This document shows, one piece after another, positions 18,867-26,579 of a stretch of 64,000 bases of DNA. Both the position numbers and the translations under genes were made by a program. Origin of the DNA: Mixta theicola (GTDB taxonomy: Bacteria; Pseudomonadota; Gammaproteobacteria; Enterobacterales; Enterobacteriaceae). Each line of letters begins with the position of its first letter. The stretch's first letter is position 1. The notes below the pieces were generated by a model. It did no database searches and was not told the DNA's origin. It saw only the letters and a program-made list of their open reading frames with translations. The stretch is taken from the NCBI RefSeq assembly GCF_002895925.1, contig NZ_NWUO01000002.1:248001-312000 (forward strand), given 5' to 3'.

Positions 18867-19124
18867 TCAGCACGAAGGCATTATTGTAGTAACAGACTGA
18901 TTTTTGATGATTTTTTCTTTATTTTTCCGCTGCGGGCAGCAGGTTTTACATCCTTCGGCATAGGCATAATATTTTCTCGCCTGCTTAATGGCATCAAGCG
19001 GTGCATAGAAAGTGCCTAAGAAAAAACGATCGTTCAGGGACGGAAGCGAAGGGCAATGGGCAGTATGAACCCGATAAACACCCGCCGATCCTGCCTTAGT
19101 ATTAACGTAATAATATTTACCCAT
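18867..19124 (-). CDS. Small cysteine- and histidine-rich protein of unknown function
   Basis: An 85-residue protein beginning MGKYYYVNTKAGSAGVYRVH. Only the start at 19124 gives a family-like N-terminus; the upstream extension in this frame is AT-rich noncoding sequence. It resembles a family of short enterobacterial proteins with the pattern YYVN..., HxxxC, a tyrosine-rich helix and a final GCxxCC motif (here EGCKTCCPQ). The pattern of one HTAHC and a GCKTCC cluster suggests metal binding, but function is unknown. The C-terminal 20 residues are lysine-rich and look like a variable tail. It stands alone in a gene-poor region. Confidence 0.6.
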   Translation of the reverse strand: MGKYYYVNTKAGSAGVYRVHTAHCPSLPSLNDRFFLGTFYAPLDAIKQARKYYAYAEGCKTCCPQRKNKEKIIKNQSVTTIMPSC

Positions 19125-19822
19125 GATCAATATCCTGTTGGCGTAATGTTTTGCAACATAGTTGTTTAATATAAGGTGTTTTTGCAAAAAGCCAAATAAA
19201 AATAAAATGAGCGGCATCATAGGGCAAAAACTAATAATGAAAGCAATTATTTTTATTAATTAATTTCTTTATTAAACATCAGGTTATGTTCGTTTTCGCG
19301 CGAAGTTTCCCACAGGCGGGCAGGGCGCGGTAAAAAATGAGACGCTTATTTCTACGCTAAGAAAATTACTATCAAATTACTTGACTAATCAATGGTAATA
19401 TTTTTCAATATTTATGATTTATTGCGGCAGGTTAAAGTTTCTGCAGGTATTATCTGCTCGGTGATAATAAAAGGCGGATCAATCCGGTCTTATTGTTAGT
19501 TATAAAGAGTATTCCACAGCACTACCGCATGGAGCACCCGCCCTGGCGCGCCAGGCTGATCCTCCTGTCTGTCGCCGTAGCATTCTTTTTGCCCGTGACA
19601 GACTGAGCCGGCAACGACGTGGCGACTTTCTCGCATACCGGAGCGTACAAATGAAGGGCGACGAGGCCAGCTTAAAAGGCAGTAAGTTTGGCCGAAAGCG
19701 TACAGTCTAAAGCAACCGGATCGAGGCAATACCCTCAAACAACTAAATTAGAATAGCGCGCCCTAACTTGTTTATTATGCTTCGATAACATCACAAAATA
19801 AAACCCAATGAAGAGCCTTAAT
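19125..19822. other. Long gene-poor, AT-rich stretch
   Basis: About 700 bases with no convincing gene. The only sizeable reading frame (minus strand, 19496-19738) lacks a ribosome binding site and has arginine- and cysteine-heavy composition typical of chance frames. The first half is strongly AT-rich. Confidence 0.5.
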
Positions 19823-19924
19823 ATGCAACATTTTCGTCTGCTCCTTATCTCCTTGTTCGCTGCATCTTGCCGGTGGGATGACCGTGGCCGAATTATGCCG
19901 TGCCGCCATAACGATGAGCGATAA
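19823..19924 (+). CDS. Possible 33-residue small lipoprotein-like peptide
   Basis: ATG 19823 has AAGAG at suitable distance and encodes [16 protein letters not shown] followed by a charged tail of 17 residues. The hydrophobic run ending in Ala-Ala-Ser-Cys looks like a signal peptide with a weak lipobox. A terminator hairpin follows 60 bases after the stop. The tail has no recognised family. The frame is short enough to arise by chance, so this is a candidate only. Confidence 0.35.
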   Translation: MQHFRLLLISLFAASCRWDDRGRIMPCRHNDER

Positions 19925-19983
19925 CACTGCGGCCAATTTACTTTTAAGCTGTCCTTAACCATCCATTCTTCAATCAAAGAGAA

Positions 19984-20009
19984 AAAGGATCCACGCAGGG
20001 ATCCTTTTT
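19984..20009 (+). terminator. Rho-independent terminator
   Basis: AAAGGATCC and GGATCCTTT pair around a six-base loop and are followed by further T residues. It is a good terminator with no recognised gene before it except the small ORF ending at 19924, which strengthens the case that something upstream is transcribed. Confidence 0.75.
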
Positions 20010-20314
20010 ATGCCCAAATTAAGCAAAATCTCTTAGCGTGAATTTTCGTTCCAGGGAGCGTCAGGCCCCTAACATTGCGGATGCCGCAGCGGGCAGCGAT
20101 GCAGACAGCATCGTAACGGTAGGGCAGAAGGGCGCAGCCCATCGGCCTGGCCGTCTCTTTTCGATGATGAAAAGCGGCGGGGAATTGTGATTATGTGCCT
20201 TGCGTCTGCGGCTGGCTTCATAAAAGCAACCATATTTGTTATATTATTTCGTATTGATTCTTCACAGCCGCGGTGCCAAAAAGAACAAGATTCACCGCAA
20301 CTCAGGATGATGAA

Positions 20315-20800
20315 ATGTTAGATTACCGCTTCCCGACAGCTTTGCAGATGGTTTTGAGCGTAGCGATGGCGGAGCAGTCAGGCAAACGTTCCACCAGCGC
20401 CATTTTGGCGTATGGGCTGGAAGCCAACCCAAGCTTCATTCGTAAGCTGATGGTGCCGCTGACGCGCGATGGCATTATCGTTTCCACCTTAGGCCGTACC
20501 GGTTCGATTTACCTTGGCCGTCCCGCCGATCAAATCACGCTGCGTGATATTTATGTATCGGTGATTGAGGATAAGAAAATCTGGGCATCGCGTCCTGAAG
20601 TTCCCGCGCGTTGCGTGGTTAGCGCCAACGCCTGCTGGTATTTCAAAGCCATTGCTCAGGAGGCGGAGGAAGCATCGCTTAAGGTGCTGGCAAAGCGTAC
20701 CGTAGCCGACGCGCTGGAAGAGCTAAAAACCAGGGATACCAGCGGCTGCGAGGCCGTTCCTGAGCCTGAACCTGAAACCTTATGTAAAAAGAGCCGCTAA
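20315..20800 (+). CDS. Rrf2-family transcriptional regulator
   Basis: A 161-residue Rrf2-type winged helix regulator. Residues about 8-70 form the DNA-binding domain (FPTALQMVLSVAMAEQSGKR, NPSFIRKLMVPLTRDGIIVS). ATG 20315 is chosen because AGGA lies seven bases upstream and relatives start LDYRFP; a GTG at 20273 is also in frame. IscR and NsrR bind Fe-S clusters with three cysteines near residue 100; here only Cys100 and Cys107 are found in that region, so the usual cluster ligand set is incomplete. The last 20 residues are acidic and proline-rich with two extra cysteines. Target genes are unknown; a terminator follows at once. Confidence 0.85.
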   Translation: MLDYRFPTALQMVLSVAMAEQSGKRSTSAILAYGLEANPSFIRKLMVPLTRDGIIVSTLGRTGSIYLGRPADQITLRDIYVSVIEDKKIWASRPEVPARCVVSANACWYFKAIAQEAEEASLKVLAKRTVADALEELKTRDTSGCEAVPEPEPETLCKKSR

Positions 20801-20815
20801 ATGCGGCTTTTTTTA
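20792..20815 (+). terminator. Terminator overlapping the end of the Rrf2 gene
   Basis: AGCCGC-TAAAT-GCGGCT followed by seven T. The left arm includes the stop codon region, so the gene ends inside its own terminator. Confidence 0.85.
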
Positions 20816-20931
20816 TCGCCAACCTTTAACCGGCGAGCCGCATCGTTTTTTTCACTTAATTAGTTACAACATACTAAAAATATTCCAATACAATACTTCA
20901 GCACCGAGCAAACAATCAGTTTTGCAGCCAA

Positions 20932-20948
20932 AAGGCGGGCTCGCCTTA
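20932..20948 (-). terminator. Weak hairpin after the small membrane protein gene
   Basis: On the minus strand AAGGCG, four or five bases, CGCCTT and TT follow the stop of the 29-residue ORF. The stem is short and the T tract poor. Confidence 0.4.
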
Positions 20949-21035
20949 ATCATCCGCAGGCTCTTCCGTGAGGCGGTTATAAAAATGGCTGATAACAAAC
21001 CATATAAAAAAGAGGAGGGCTAGCCATTTAATCAT
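20946..21035 (-). CDS. 29-residue single-span membrane protein
   Basis: A short gene read on the minus strand. AAGGA stands eight bases before the ATG. The peptide starts MIKWLALLFFIWFVISHFYN and ends in nine mostly acidic and polar residues (RLTEEPADD). It is a textbook small membrane protein: one positively charged N-terminus, one 16-residue hydrophobic helix rich in aromatic residues, and an acidic tail. A short hairpin follows the stop. No homologue is recognised. Strong Shine-Dalgarno, membrane-type composition and isolation between two terminator-like hairpins all favour a real gene. Confidence 0.6.
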   Translation of the reverse strand: MIKWLALLFFIWFVISHFYNRLTEEPADD

Positions 21036-21439
21036 TGTCTTTATCCTTAAAGTTACTGTTTGCCATCATAACGACTGCTTAAAATAATAATCAATCATTT
21101 ATAGCGTGATTGAAGAAATGGGCGCTTATTAAGCGATAGATTGCTACGCATTCTTCAGGATTTATCACTAATTTCTCTTAAAATTCTATTATTTTCAAGT
21201 AGATGCATTAGGTTTGATAACGAAACTGCATCGCCAGAACGGTGGGTGAAAAGATGCCAGATTTTTTAATTAATTTAATATCCGCCACCCTGCGTAACTT
21301 CCATTTATTTAATCAATGGCAACATCTGTATTAAATATGTAAAACCGGGGTAAGCCAGATTTATTTAAACTTGTATAATGCTGCCGGGTAAGCAGAAATA
21401 TATCTCCCGCCGGCAATCTGTAATATTGTTCTATTGAAC
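21036..21439. other. AT-rich intergenic stretch
   Basis: About 400 bases, AT-rich, with no convincing gene. A 26-codon frame from ATG 21255 lacks a clear ribosome binding site. The region probably contains the promoter of the 29-residue protein gene. Confidence 0.5.
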
Positions 21440-21682
21440 TCAGCAAGTATCGCTTCGATGCCACAGCACACTCCACTCTTTATCAATGCGCTGGCTAATC
21501 TCATCGATGCCGCTGGCTCCTACCTGCTCGCCAGCAAAAGCGCGCAAAATGCTGCTCAGCTCGATTTCTAACTCTCCCTGCTCGGTGATGCGCCCGTTAA
21601 GCTGACCAGAGACCATCGCCTTTTTCAACTGAGCCGCTGATTTGCGCGTCATTTTCTCTACTTCAGCCATAGTGAACCACAT
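21440..21682 (-). CDS. Small hypothetical protein, helix-turn-helix-like
   Basis: An 80-residue protein with ATG start and a purine-rich GGCAGGAGACAAAG stretch just upstream. The first half (MAEVEKMTRKSAAQLKKAM, then GQLNGRI) resembles the short MerR/excisionase-type helix-turn-helix that reads a sequence such as EV-x-x-x-T-x-K-S followed by a wing. The second half is helical and acidic. No family could be named. It is monocistronic and divergent from the MarA-like gene across 247 bases. Confidence 0.55.
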   Translation of the reverse strand: MWFTMAEVEKMTRKSAAQLKKAMVSGQLNGRITEQGELEIELSSILRAFAGEQVGASGIDEISQRIDKEWSVLWHRSDTC

Positions 21683-21842
21683 TCTTTGTCTCCTGCCAGA
21701 TCGTGCCTGTTAATGTTATCGGCAAAAGCGTCATAAGTTTAAGCTAAGAATAAAATATATTTATTTTCAATAGGTTATTTCGGGTTCGATCGCGGTGACT
21801 AAACGACCAGATCGCCAGAATCAATTTAATGTATCAATATAG

Positions 21843-21861
21843 TTTGCAATTTCTCGTAAAT
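21843..21861 (+). promoter_or_regulatory. Possible marbox upstream of the MarA-like gene
   Basis: TTTGCAATTTCTCGTAAAT agrees with about ten of thirteen defined positions of the Mar/Sox/Rob box consensus. It lies about 70 bases before the MarA-like gene, where autoregulation or cross-regulation by SoxS would act. The match is imperfect. Confidence 0.3.
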
Positions 21862-21929
21862 TCAGTCACCGTTAAAGTGTAACTGCAACTGATACTGATA
21901 CTGTTAGCCCTGGCGATGGGAGAGAGAAG

Positions 21930-22283
21930 ATGAGAAGTGACGCGTTTATTCACGATCTGATTGACTGGATTGATCACAACATTGAAGGCCGACTGGATTT
22001 GGATACCGTTTCCGAGCGCGCAGGCTATTCAAAATGGCACCTGCAGCGCATGTTCAAAGAGCATACCGGCTATCCGCTGGGCGAGTATATTCGTTCGCAG
22101 AAGTTGAAAAAGTCAGCCGATCGCCTTACCCGCAGCAATGAGCCGATCCTTAACGTAGCGATATCTTTAGGTTTTGATTCTCAGCAATCATTTAACCGCA
22201 GTTTTAAACGTCAGTTTGGCCAGGCTCCTGGCGCATGGCGTCGCAGCGTGGTTCAGCAGCACGGTAAAACATTACAAAGCTGA
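21930..22283 (+). CDS. MarA/RamA/SoxS-type AraC activator
   Basis: A 117-residue protein that is only the AraC DNA-binding domain, as in MarA, SoxS and RamA. Both helix-turn-helix units are clear: TVSERAGYSKWHLQRMFKEHTGYPLGEY (the GYSKWHLQRMF core is shared with MarA) and EPILNVAISLGFDSQQSFNRSFKRQF. These regulators recognise marboxes and switch on efflux and stress genes. No marR-like repressor is adjacent, so it resembles ramA-type or other solitary members more than marRAB. The exact orthologue cannot be fixed by eye, and no symbol is assigned. GAGAAG before ATG supports the start. Confidence 0.85.
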   Translation: MRSDAFIHDLIDWIDHNIEGRLDLDTVSERAGYSKWHLQRMFKEHTGYPLGEYIRSQKLKKSADRLTRSNEPILNVAISLGFDSQQSFNRSFKRQFGQAPGAWRRSVVQQHGKTLQS

Positions 22284-22353
22284 GCGATCGCCAGGGCCGG
22301 GTTCTCCGGCCCGCGTTGTGAAACATCTCACATTTCCCTGTTATTCAGTCAAT

Positions 22354-22372
22354 ACTGAAATGGCGTTTCAAT
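22354..22372 (+). promoter_or_regulatory. KdgR-like operator over the GH28 promoter
   Basis: ACTGAAATGGCGTTTCAAT contains the inverted repeat TGAAA-N5-TTTCA and agrees with about 13 of 18 positions of the KdgR box used by pectin-degrading enterobacteria. Its end touches a perfect TATAAT -10 at 22372-22377, so binding would block the promoter. The next gene is a polygalacturonase-family enzyme, the class KdgR represses. Confidence 0.6.
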
Positions 22373-22377
22373 ATAAT
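22372..22377 (+). promoter_or_regulatory. -10 element TATAAT of the GH28 gene
   Basis: A consensus TATAAT lies 43 bases before the GH28 start. No good -35 hexamer is present at 16-18 bases, which suggests an activator such as CRP or a weak promoter. Confidence 0.5.
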
Positions 22378-22419
22378 CTGTGTTGGGATTAACGCATCGT
22401 TTTTTTCGGAAACGCACCG

Positions 22420-23748
22420 ATGCTTATTTCAATGGATGACTATCATCCCGCAGCCGACGGTCAAACCGCCGATACCGCCCATTTTCAACGTGCCATTGAT
22501 GATATTGCCGCTAAAGGCGGAGGCATACTCTATGTTCCTCCCGGCCCGTACCTGATCGGCTCCGTGATACTACCCGCTAACTTCACGCTGCATCTTGCCG
22601 CCGGCGCAACCTTAATCGCCAGCAGTCGGGCGGAAGATTATTCAGCGCAGGCGCAAAGCCAGGCGGAACGCTCCACGCGGGCGCTGCTTTACGCTTACGG
22701 CCAAAAAAACATCACCATTGAAGGAAAAGGGCGCATTGATGGCAATGCCAGCGCCTGGTTTGCTGCTGAAGCGGATGCGATGGGCTACCGCTTGCCGCTG
22801 GCGCAACGGCCGCGAATGCTGGTGCTGGAAGCCTGTCGTCAGGTCACGCTACGGGATTTTACGATCGAACAGGCACCGATGTGGACCATTCATCTGGTGA
22901 GCTGTGAACAGGTCAGGATTAGTCGCCTCTGCGTTGATAACGATCTGACGATGGCGAATACCGATGCGCTGGATATTGACAGCTGCCGCTATGTTCATAT
23001 CAGCGACAGCTATTTTAGCGCGGCGGATGATGGTATCTGCATCAAAACGACCCGCAAACCAGCGCCGCTAAGCGGCCCATCGGCGCACATTACCATTACC
23101 GGCACCATGCTGCGTTCCAACAGCTGCGCGCTAAAAATCGGTACGGAAAGCTGGGATGATATTGAAGATGTGGTGGTGACCGGCTGCACCATCATCGATT
23201 CAAACCGCGGCATCGGTCTGCTTAGCCGCGACGGCGGACGCTTTCGCCGACTCTCTTTCAGCCATATCACCTTTAATTGCATCTATGCGCCACCGGTTCA
23301 CTGGGGAAAAGCCGATCCGGTATTTATCTCGGTTCGCCCGCGCCATCCCGATGTAACGCCTGGTGAAATCGCCTGGGTTCAGTTCAGCCATCTTACCGGC
23401 ACCGCTCAGGGTGCGATTAACCTGCACAGTGAAATCCCCGGCGCACTGCATCATATCAGCTTCGATCATCTGTTAATCGACCAGCTTCCCAGCGAGCATC
23501 CGGAGCAGGGCTGGTACGATATTCGGCCGCCCTGTAATCCGGCGAACCCGACAGGCATGGGGCTGGATAATGCGTATGCTATGAATCCGCTCACGGAGCG
23601 GCCCTGGGGCGTGGAAGCCTGGCCCGGCGGAATGCCGGGGCTGTTTGCTCAGGGCGTCACGGCGCTGTCGCTCAGTCAGTTACAGATTAATCGTCCTGAA
23701 CCGTTACCGGCGGGCTGGAATCCGCAGCTTATCGTTGAGCTGCCTTAG
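22420..23748 (+). CDS. Glycoside hydrolase family 28 (polygalacturonase-like), cytoplasmic
   Basis: A 442-residue right-handed beta-helix protein of GH28. Active-site motifs are present: NTDALDIDSC (first Asp), AADDGICIKT (the Asp pair), and SCALKIGTES, which replaces the GHG found in classical endopolygalacturonases; this variant is typical of exo-acting or oligosaccharide-cleaving relatives. There is no signal peptide, so the enzyme should act in the cytoplasm on imported oligogalacturonides or related fragments. An alternative ATG is at 22432. The upstream KdgR-like box supports a role in pectin or galacturonide use. Exact substrate unknown. Confidence 0.88.
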   Translation: MLISMDDYHPAADGQTADTAHFQRAIDDIAAKGGGILYVPPGPYLIGSVILPANFTLHLAAGATLIASSRAEDYSAQAQSQAERSTRALLYAYGQKNITIEGKGRIDGNASAWFAAEADAMGYRLPLAQRPRMLVLEACRQVTLRDFTIEQAPMWTIHLVSCEQVRISRLCVDNDLTMANTDALDIDSCRYVHISDSYFSAADDGICIKTTRKPAPLSGPSAHITITGTMLRSNSCALKIGTESWDDIEDVVVTGCTIIDSNRGIGLLSRDGGRFRRLSFSHITFNCIYAPPVHWGKADPVFISVRPRHPDVTPGEIAWVQFSHLTGTAQGAINLHSEIPGALHHISFDHLLIDQLPSEHPEQGWYDIRPPCNPANPTGMGLDNAYAMNPLTERPWGVEAWPGGMPGLFAQGVTALSLSQLQINRPEPLPAGWNPQLIVELP

Positions 23749-23838
23749 CGTAAAAGAGAGTGATTTCGCTCTGACGGCAGGCACTTTATTTCTGCGATGG
23801 GCTAATCTATCTGACAACCGACCATTACCGCAATTTCA

Positions 23839-24138
23839 ATGCGTGGAGCCATCTGTGCTGGAAATGCATTTCGATTTTTAGCTATTCGCAGCTGCGAAGA
23901 TTTTTACCGCTGTTTTATTGAACAGAGCGGTATCGCCGGGGAATCAGGCGCTAACCTTGATACGCTGTGGGATATGCTAACGGGCGAATTACGGCTACCG
24001 GCGCGCGCGTGGCTTTACCATTTGCCGTCTGTGCCACAGCGCGGCGACCTGGCGGCGATTATCGAGTTGCTGGAAGAGGCTGTGCGGGAATTGCAGGGTG
24101 AGTTCATTGTGCAGCGGGTTCAGGTTTGTGGAGGATAA
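23839..24138 (+). CDS. Barstar-family protein, probable N-terminal frameshift
   Basis: The product from residue 15 on matches the barstar/YhcO family: ILRSCEDFYR-like start, LDTLWDMLTGELRLPA, and a helix ending ELQGEF. Barstar proteins bind and inhibit barnase-type RNases, though YhcO-type relatives may have other partners. The family begins with a short strand such as M-x-F-D-F directly before the first helix. That sequence exists here as MHFDF from ATG 23864, but in another frame that stops at TAG after a run of five T (23875-23879). One more T would fuse MHFDF with LAIRSCEDFYR. As written, translation must begin at ATG 23839, which has no Shine-Dalgarno. So the gene is either broken or has a base missing. 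Confidence 0.65.
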   Translation: MRGAICAGNAFRFLAIRSCEDFYRCFIEQSGIAGESGANLDTLWDMLTGELRLPARAWLYHLPSVPQRGDLAAIIELLEEAVRELQGEFIVQRVQVCGG

Positions 24139-24141
24139 AAA

Positions 24142-24165
24142 CTGCAGGGCAGAGTCGCCCTGCAG
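24142..24165 (-). terminator. Terminator of the srfABC operon
   Basis: CTGCAGGGC and GCCCTGCAG pair around six bases. On the minus strand the stem is followed by TTTTTATCC, a proper Rho-independent terminator just after the srfC stop. Confidence 0.8.
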
Positions 24166-24170
24166 AGTCT

Positions 24171-26579
24171 TTAAGCGCGGATGAGTTTCAGCGCCTGCTT
24201 TAACGGCAGTCGCGCGCTATCGGCGATTTCGCTGCCGCCCGCATAGCCGTTGTTTTCCACAATCAGCGTATTCAGGCCAACCAGCCAGTCATAAATATAA
24301 AACGCGGTAGTGTTAGCTGGCGCAGCGGAAAGGCGCGTCAGGCGCTGCGTGCTGCCAAAGGTCACGGTGGGCGTTTGCGGCTGGGCAAAAATTTTCTGGC
24401 CGCGATTCACGCGGCTGTCAGGGCGTTCAGCCACGTCGCGCTTCAGGAAACCGAGCCAGGCGACAAAGTCACCCAGCACCGTCAGCGCTCGTGAAACCTG
24501 CCGATCCACTTTGCCTTCGCGCGGCGCATTAGCCGCCTCATGTTCAGTCAGCGTGCGTAACAGGCTGGCAGCAATATCCAGACGGAAGCTGGCGGTGATC
24601 AGTTCTTCTATCAGCATCTGCAGCGTACTTTTGCTAACGCCCAACAACGAGAGCAGGCCGTCATTATCCGGCAGGCTGCGCAGATGATAAATCCAGTAGC
24701 GCTGCACGTTATGCGCAAACAGGCTGTCGCTATCCAGCAGCGGCTCTTCGCTTTCACCGGTCAGCGCCGGTTCAGGCTGATTGCTGAACAGATCAAATTC
24801 AAAGCCGATACCAAAATGGCTGCCCGGTAAATTGGGCGCGGCTGGTGTGGCGTGCGCTCCGGCGGCGGCCTGCTGCTGCGGCAACAGATAGAGCGCCCGC
24901 AGCTGTTCACGTGAGGGCTGTAGCCGCTCCAGCAGTTCGCCATGCAGGCCGGTACGGGTTTGCAGCGCTTTTAACAGCTTATCGGCAATCTGCTGCTTCT
25001 GCTGCACATCGTCAACCGGCTGCGCCCAGTTAGCCAACAGGCGATCGCCCAGCTCGCGGCTCAGGCGCTGCTGTTGTTCCTGCAGACGCAGCCGTTTATT
25101 TTCCGGTTTTATCTCGTCCTGCAGCCAGTTCGCCATGCGTTCAATGCCGCCCGCATCCTGCGCCAGCATCGATCCCCAGTCGCTGCCGGGGGTGCCGGTT
25201 TGCCGCTGAACCGCCTCGTCGATATTCGCAGCCTGTAAATACCGGCCATCGAAACGGGTTACCGCCCAGACCAGCACTGGCTTTTGCCCGCTTTGCTGTT
25301 CGCCGTCGCCGCGGCGCATGGTTTTTAACCACTGCGTCAACAGGCGTCCGACCACGCTGGCGTCCTGGCGCTGACTGGCGGCTGTGCATACCAGCAACAT
25401 ATCCAACCCGTGACGTTCACCATAAAACTCAAGAAACAGCGCGCGTCTGGCCTGCATCAGACGTGCCGTCTGCGGATCGCGCTGGGCGGCCTGCGCCTGC
25501 TCCTGGCGCGCATCCTCATCCAGTGCGACGCCGTAGCCGGGAATATCCACCACTTCAACCTGATCGAATAGCGCCTGGCGCGGCGGGGTGGATAACGGGA
25601 TCAGCACCTCCAGCGTCAGCAGCTGCAGCTCCGTTAGCGCCAGCGTTACCGGGCTGGCGGGACGTCCAGCCAGCCAGGGCACCACTTCCGCGCGGCGCGC
25701 GGCGTGATTTGGTGCGGTGGCGGTACTGAACAACAGTTCGGCAGGCAACAGCGATTCGTCAACTAACAGCGAAAGCGGTGCCAGTACGTATGGCGCATGC
25801 TGTAACGCGTGCAGGGTATGCGCCAGCTGACGCCATAGCGCGGTCAGAGCCTCATCGTCATTCCACAGCAGCGCAAACAGCTGGGCGCGATCGTCCACGT
25901 TCAGCAGCGGCGCCAGTTCACAGGCCTGCGGCCAAAAATGCCGGTTCAACAGCGCAGCGCGACCCGCATCCTGACGGCGGCAGAAATCCCACAGCGCGAC
26001 CAGCTCATCGCCGGTGAATCCTTTAACCGGCTGCGGCTGGCGCAGGCGCTGAAGATGTTCAATTCGCGCCTCCAGCTGTTTCGCTTCAGGCTCGCCCTTC
26101 GGCTGCTGGAAAGCGGCCATCAGCACCATGCGCGTCATTTCCGCTTCGCTCAACAGCGTTAAGGTCAACGGCCTGCTGGCATCTTCTGGTTCGCGGCAAT
26201 GGCTGAAGCGCGTCGCCAGGCCATAGTCCTGGTTGCCGGGATTAATGTGCGTCAGATAGTTAAGGTTTTTTCCGCCAAAGGTCGCGGTTAACTTTCCCTG
26301 CACATCGCCCACCAGCGCCTGCAGCAGCGAGGCCTTTCCCGCCTGTGAAAGCCCATAAAAACCGAGCGTATTTTCGTCAGGCTGCGTCTTTTGCATCTGG
26401 CGCAGCTGATATTTACCCCGACGCAGAGAGAGCTTCAGGCCGTCTGATTCCATATCAAGGCGCGGCGACTGCACGCGCTGAGCATCGATCCATGAAAGGG
26501 CGAGGTCGATGCCTTCGTTCATCTCCGCTAACCGCTGGCTGAACGGAGAAGCCTGCTGTTTCAGCGTAAAGGCTGTCAT
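24171..26579 (-). CDS. srfC: SrfC-family putative virulence factor, dynamin-like GTPase
   Basis: An 802-residue protein, third gene of srfABC. Residues 76-82 read GLSQAGK, a P-loop; the next residue is Ala83, where canonical Walker A loops have Ser or Thr, followed by Ser84. A G3-like DIPGYG motif and a TRFD sequence (G4-like) occur later. Long helical segments rich in Gln and Arg follow, consistent with dynamin-type stalks. SrfC was named in Salmonella as an SsrB-regulated factor of unknown function; the biochemical role is unproven. It overlaps srfB by four bases (ATGA), implying tight coupling. Export signal is absent, so it is likely cytoplasmic or membrane-associated. Confidence 0.85.
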   Translation of the reverse strand: MTAFTLKQQASPFSQRLAEMNEGIDLALSWIDAQRVQSPRLDMESDGLKLSLRRGKYQLRQMQKTQPDENTLGFYGLSQAGKASLLQALVGDVQGKLTATFGGKNLNYLTHINPGNQDYGLATRFSHCREPEDASRPLTLTLLSEAEMTRMVLMAAFQQPKGEPEAKQLEARIEHLQRLRQPQPVKGFTGDELVALWDFCRRQDAGRAALLNRHFWPQACELAPLLNVDDRAQLFALLWNDDEALTALWRQLAHTLHALQHAPYVLAPLSLLVDESLLPAELLFSTATAPNHAARRAEVVPWLAGRPASPVTLALTELQLLTLEVLIPLSTPPRQALFDQVEVVDIPGYGVALDEDARQEQAQAAQRDPQTARLMQARRALFLEFYGERHGLDMLLVCTAASQRQDASVVGRLLTQWLKTMRRGDGEQQSGQKPVLVWAVTRFDGRYLQAANIDEAVQRQTGTPGSDWGSMLAQDAGGIERMANWLQDEIKPENKRLRLQEQQQRLSRELGDRLLANWAQPVDDVQQKQQIADKLLKALQTRTGLHGELLERLQPSREQLRALYLLPQQQAAAGAHATPAAPNLPGSHFGIGFEFDLFSNQPEPALTGESEEPLLDSDSLFAHNVQRYWIYHLRSLPDNDGLLSLLGVSKSTLQMLIEELITASFRLDIAASLLRTLTEHEAANAPREGKVDRQVSRALTVLGDFVAWLGFLKRDVAERPDSRVNRGQKIFAQPQTPTVTFGSTQRLTRLSAAPANTTAFYIYDWLVGLNTLIVENNGYAGGSEIADSARLPLKQALKLIRA

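Noticed and set aside
19496..19977. Two minus-strand 80-codon frames in the gene-poor region
   Set aside because: No Shine-Dalgarno, Cys/Arg-rich composition, and the second overlaps the terminator-linked small ORF on the opposite strand.
22284..22320. GGGCCGG/CCGGCCC hairpin after the MarA-like gene as terminator
   Set aside because: The stem is good but there is no T run on either side, so it was not listed as a terminator.
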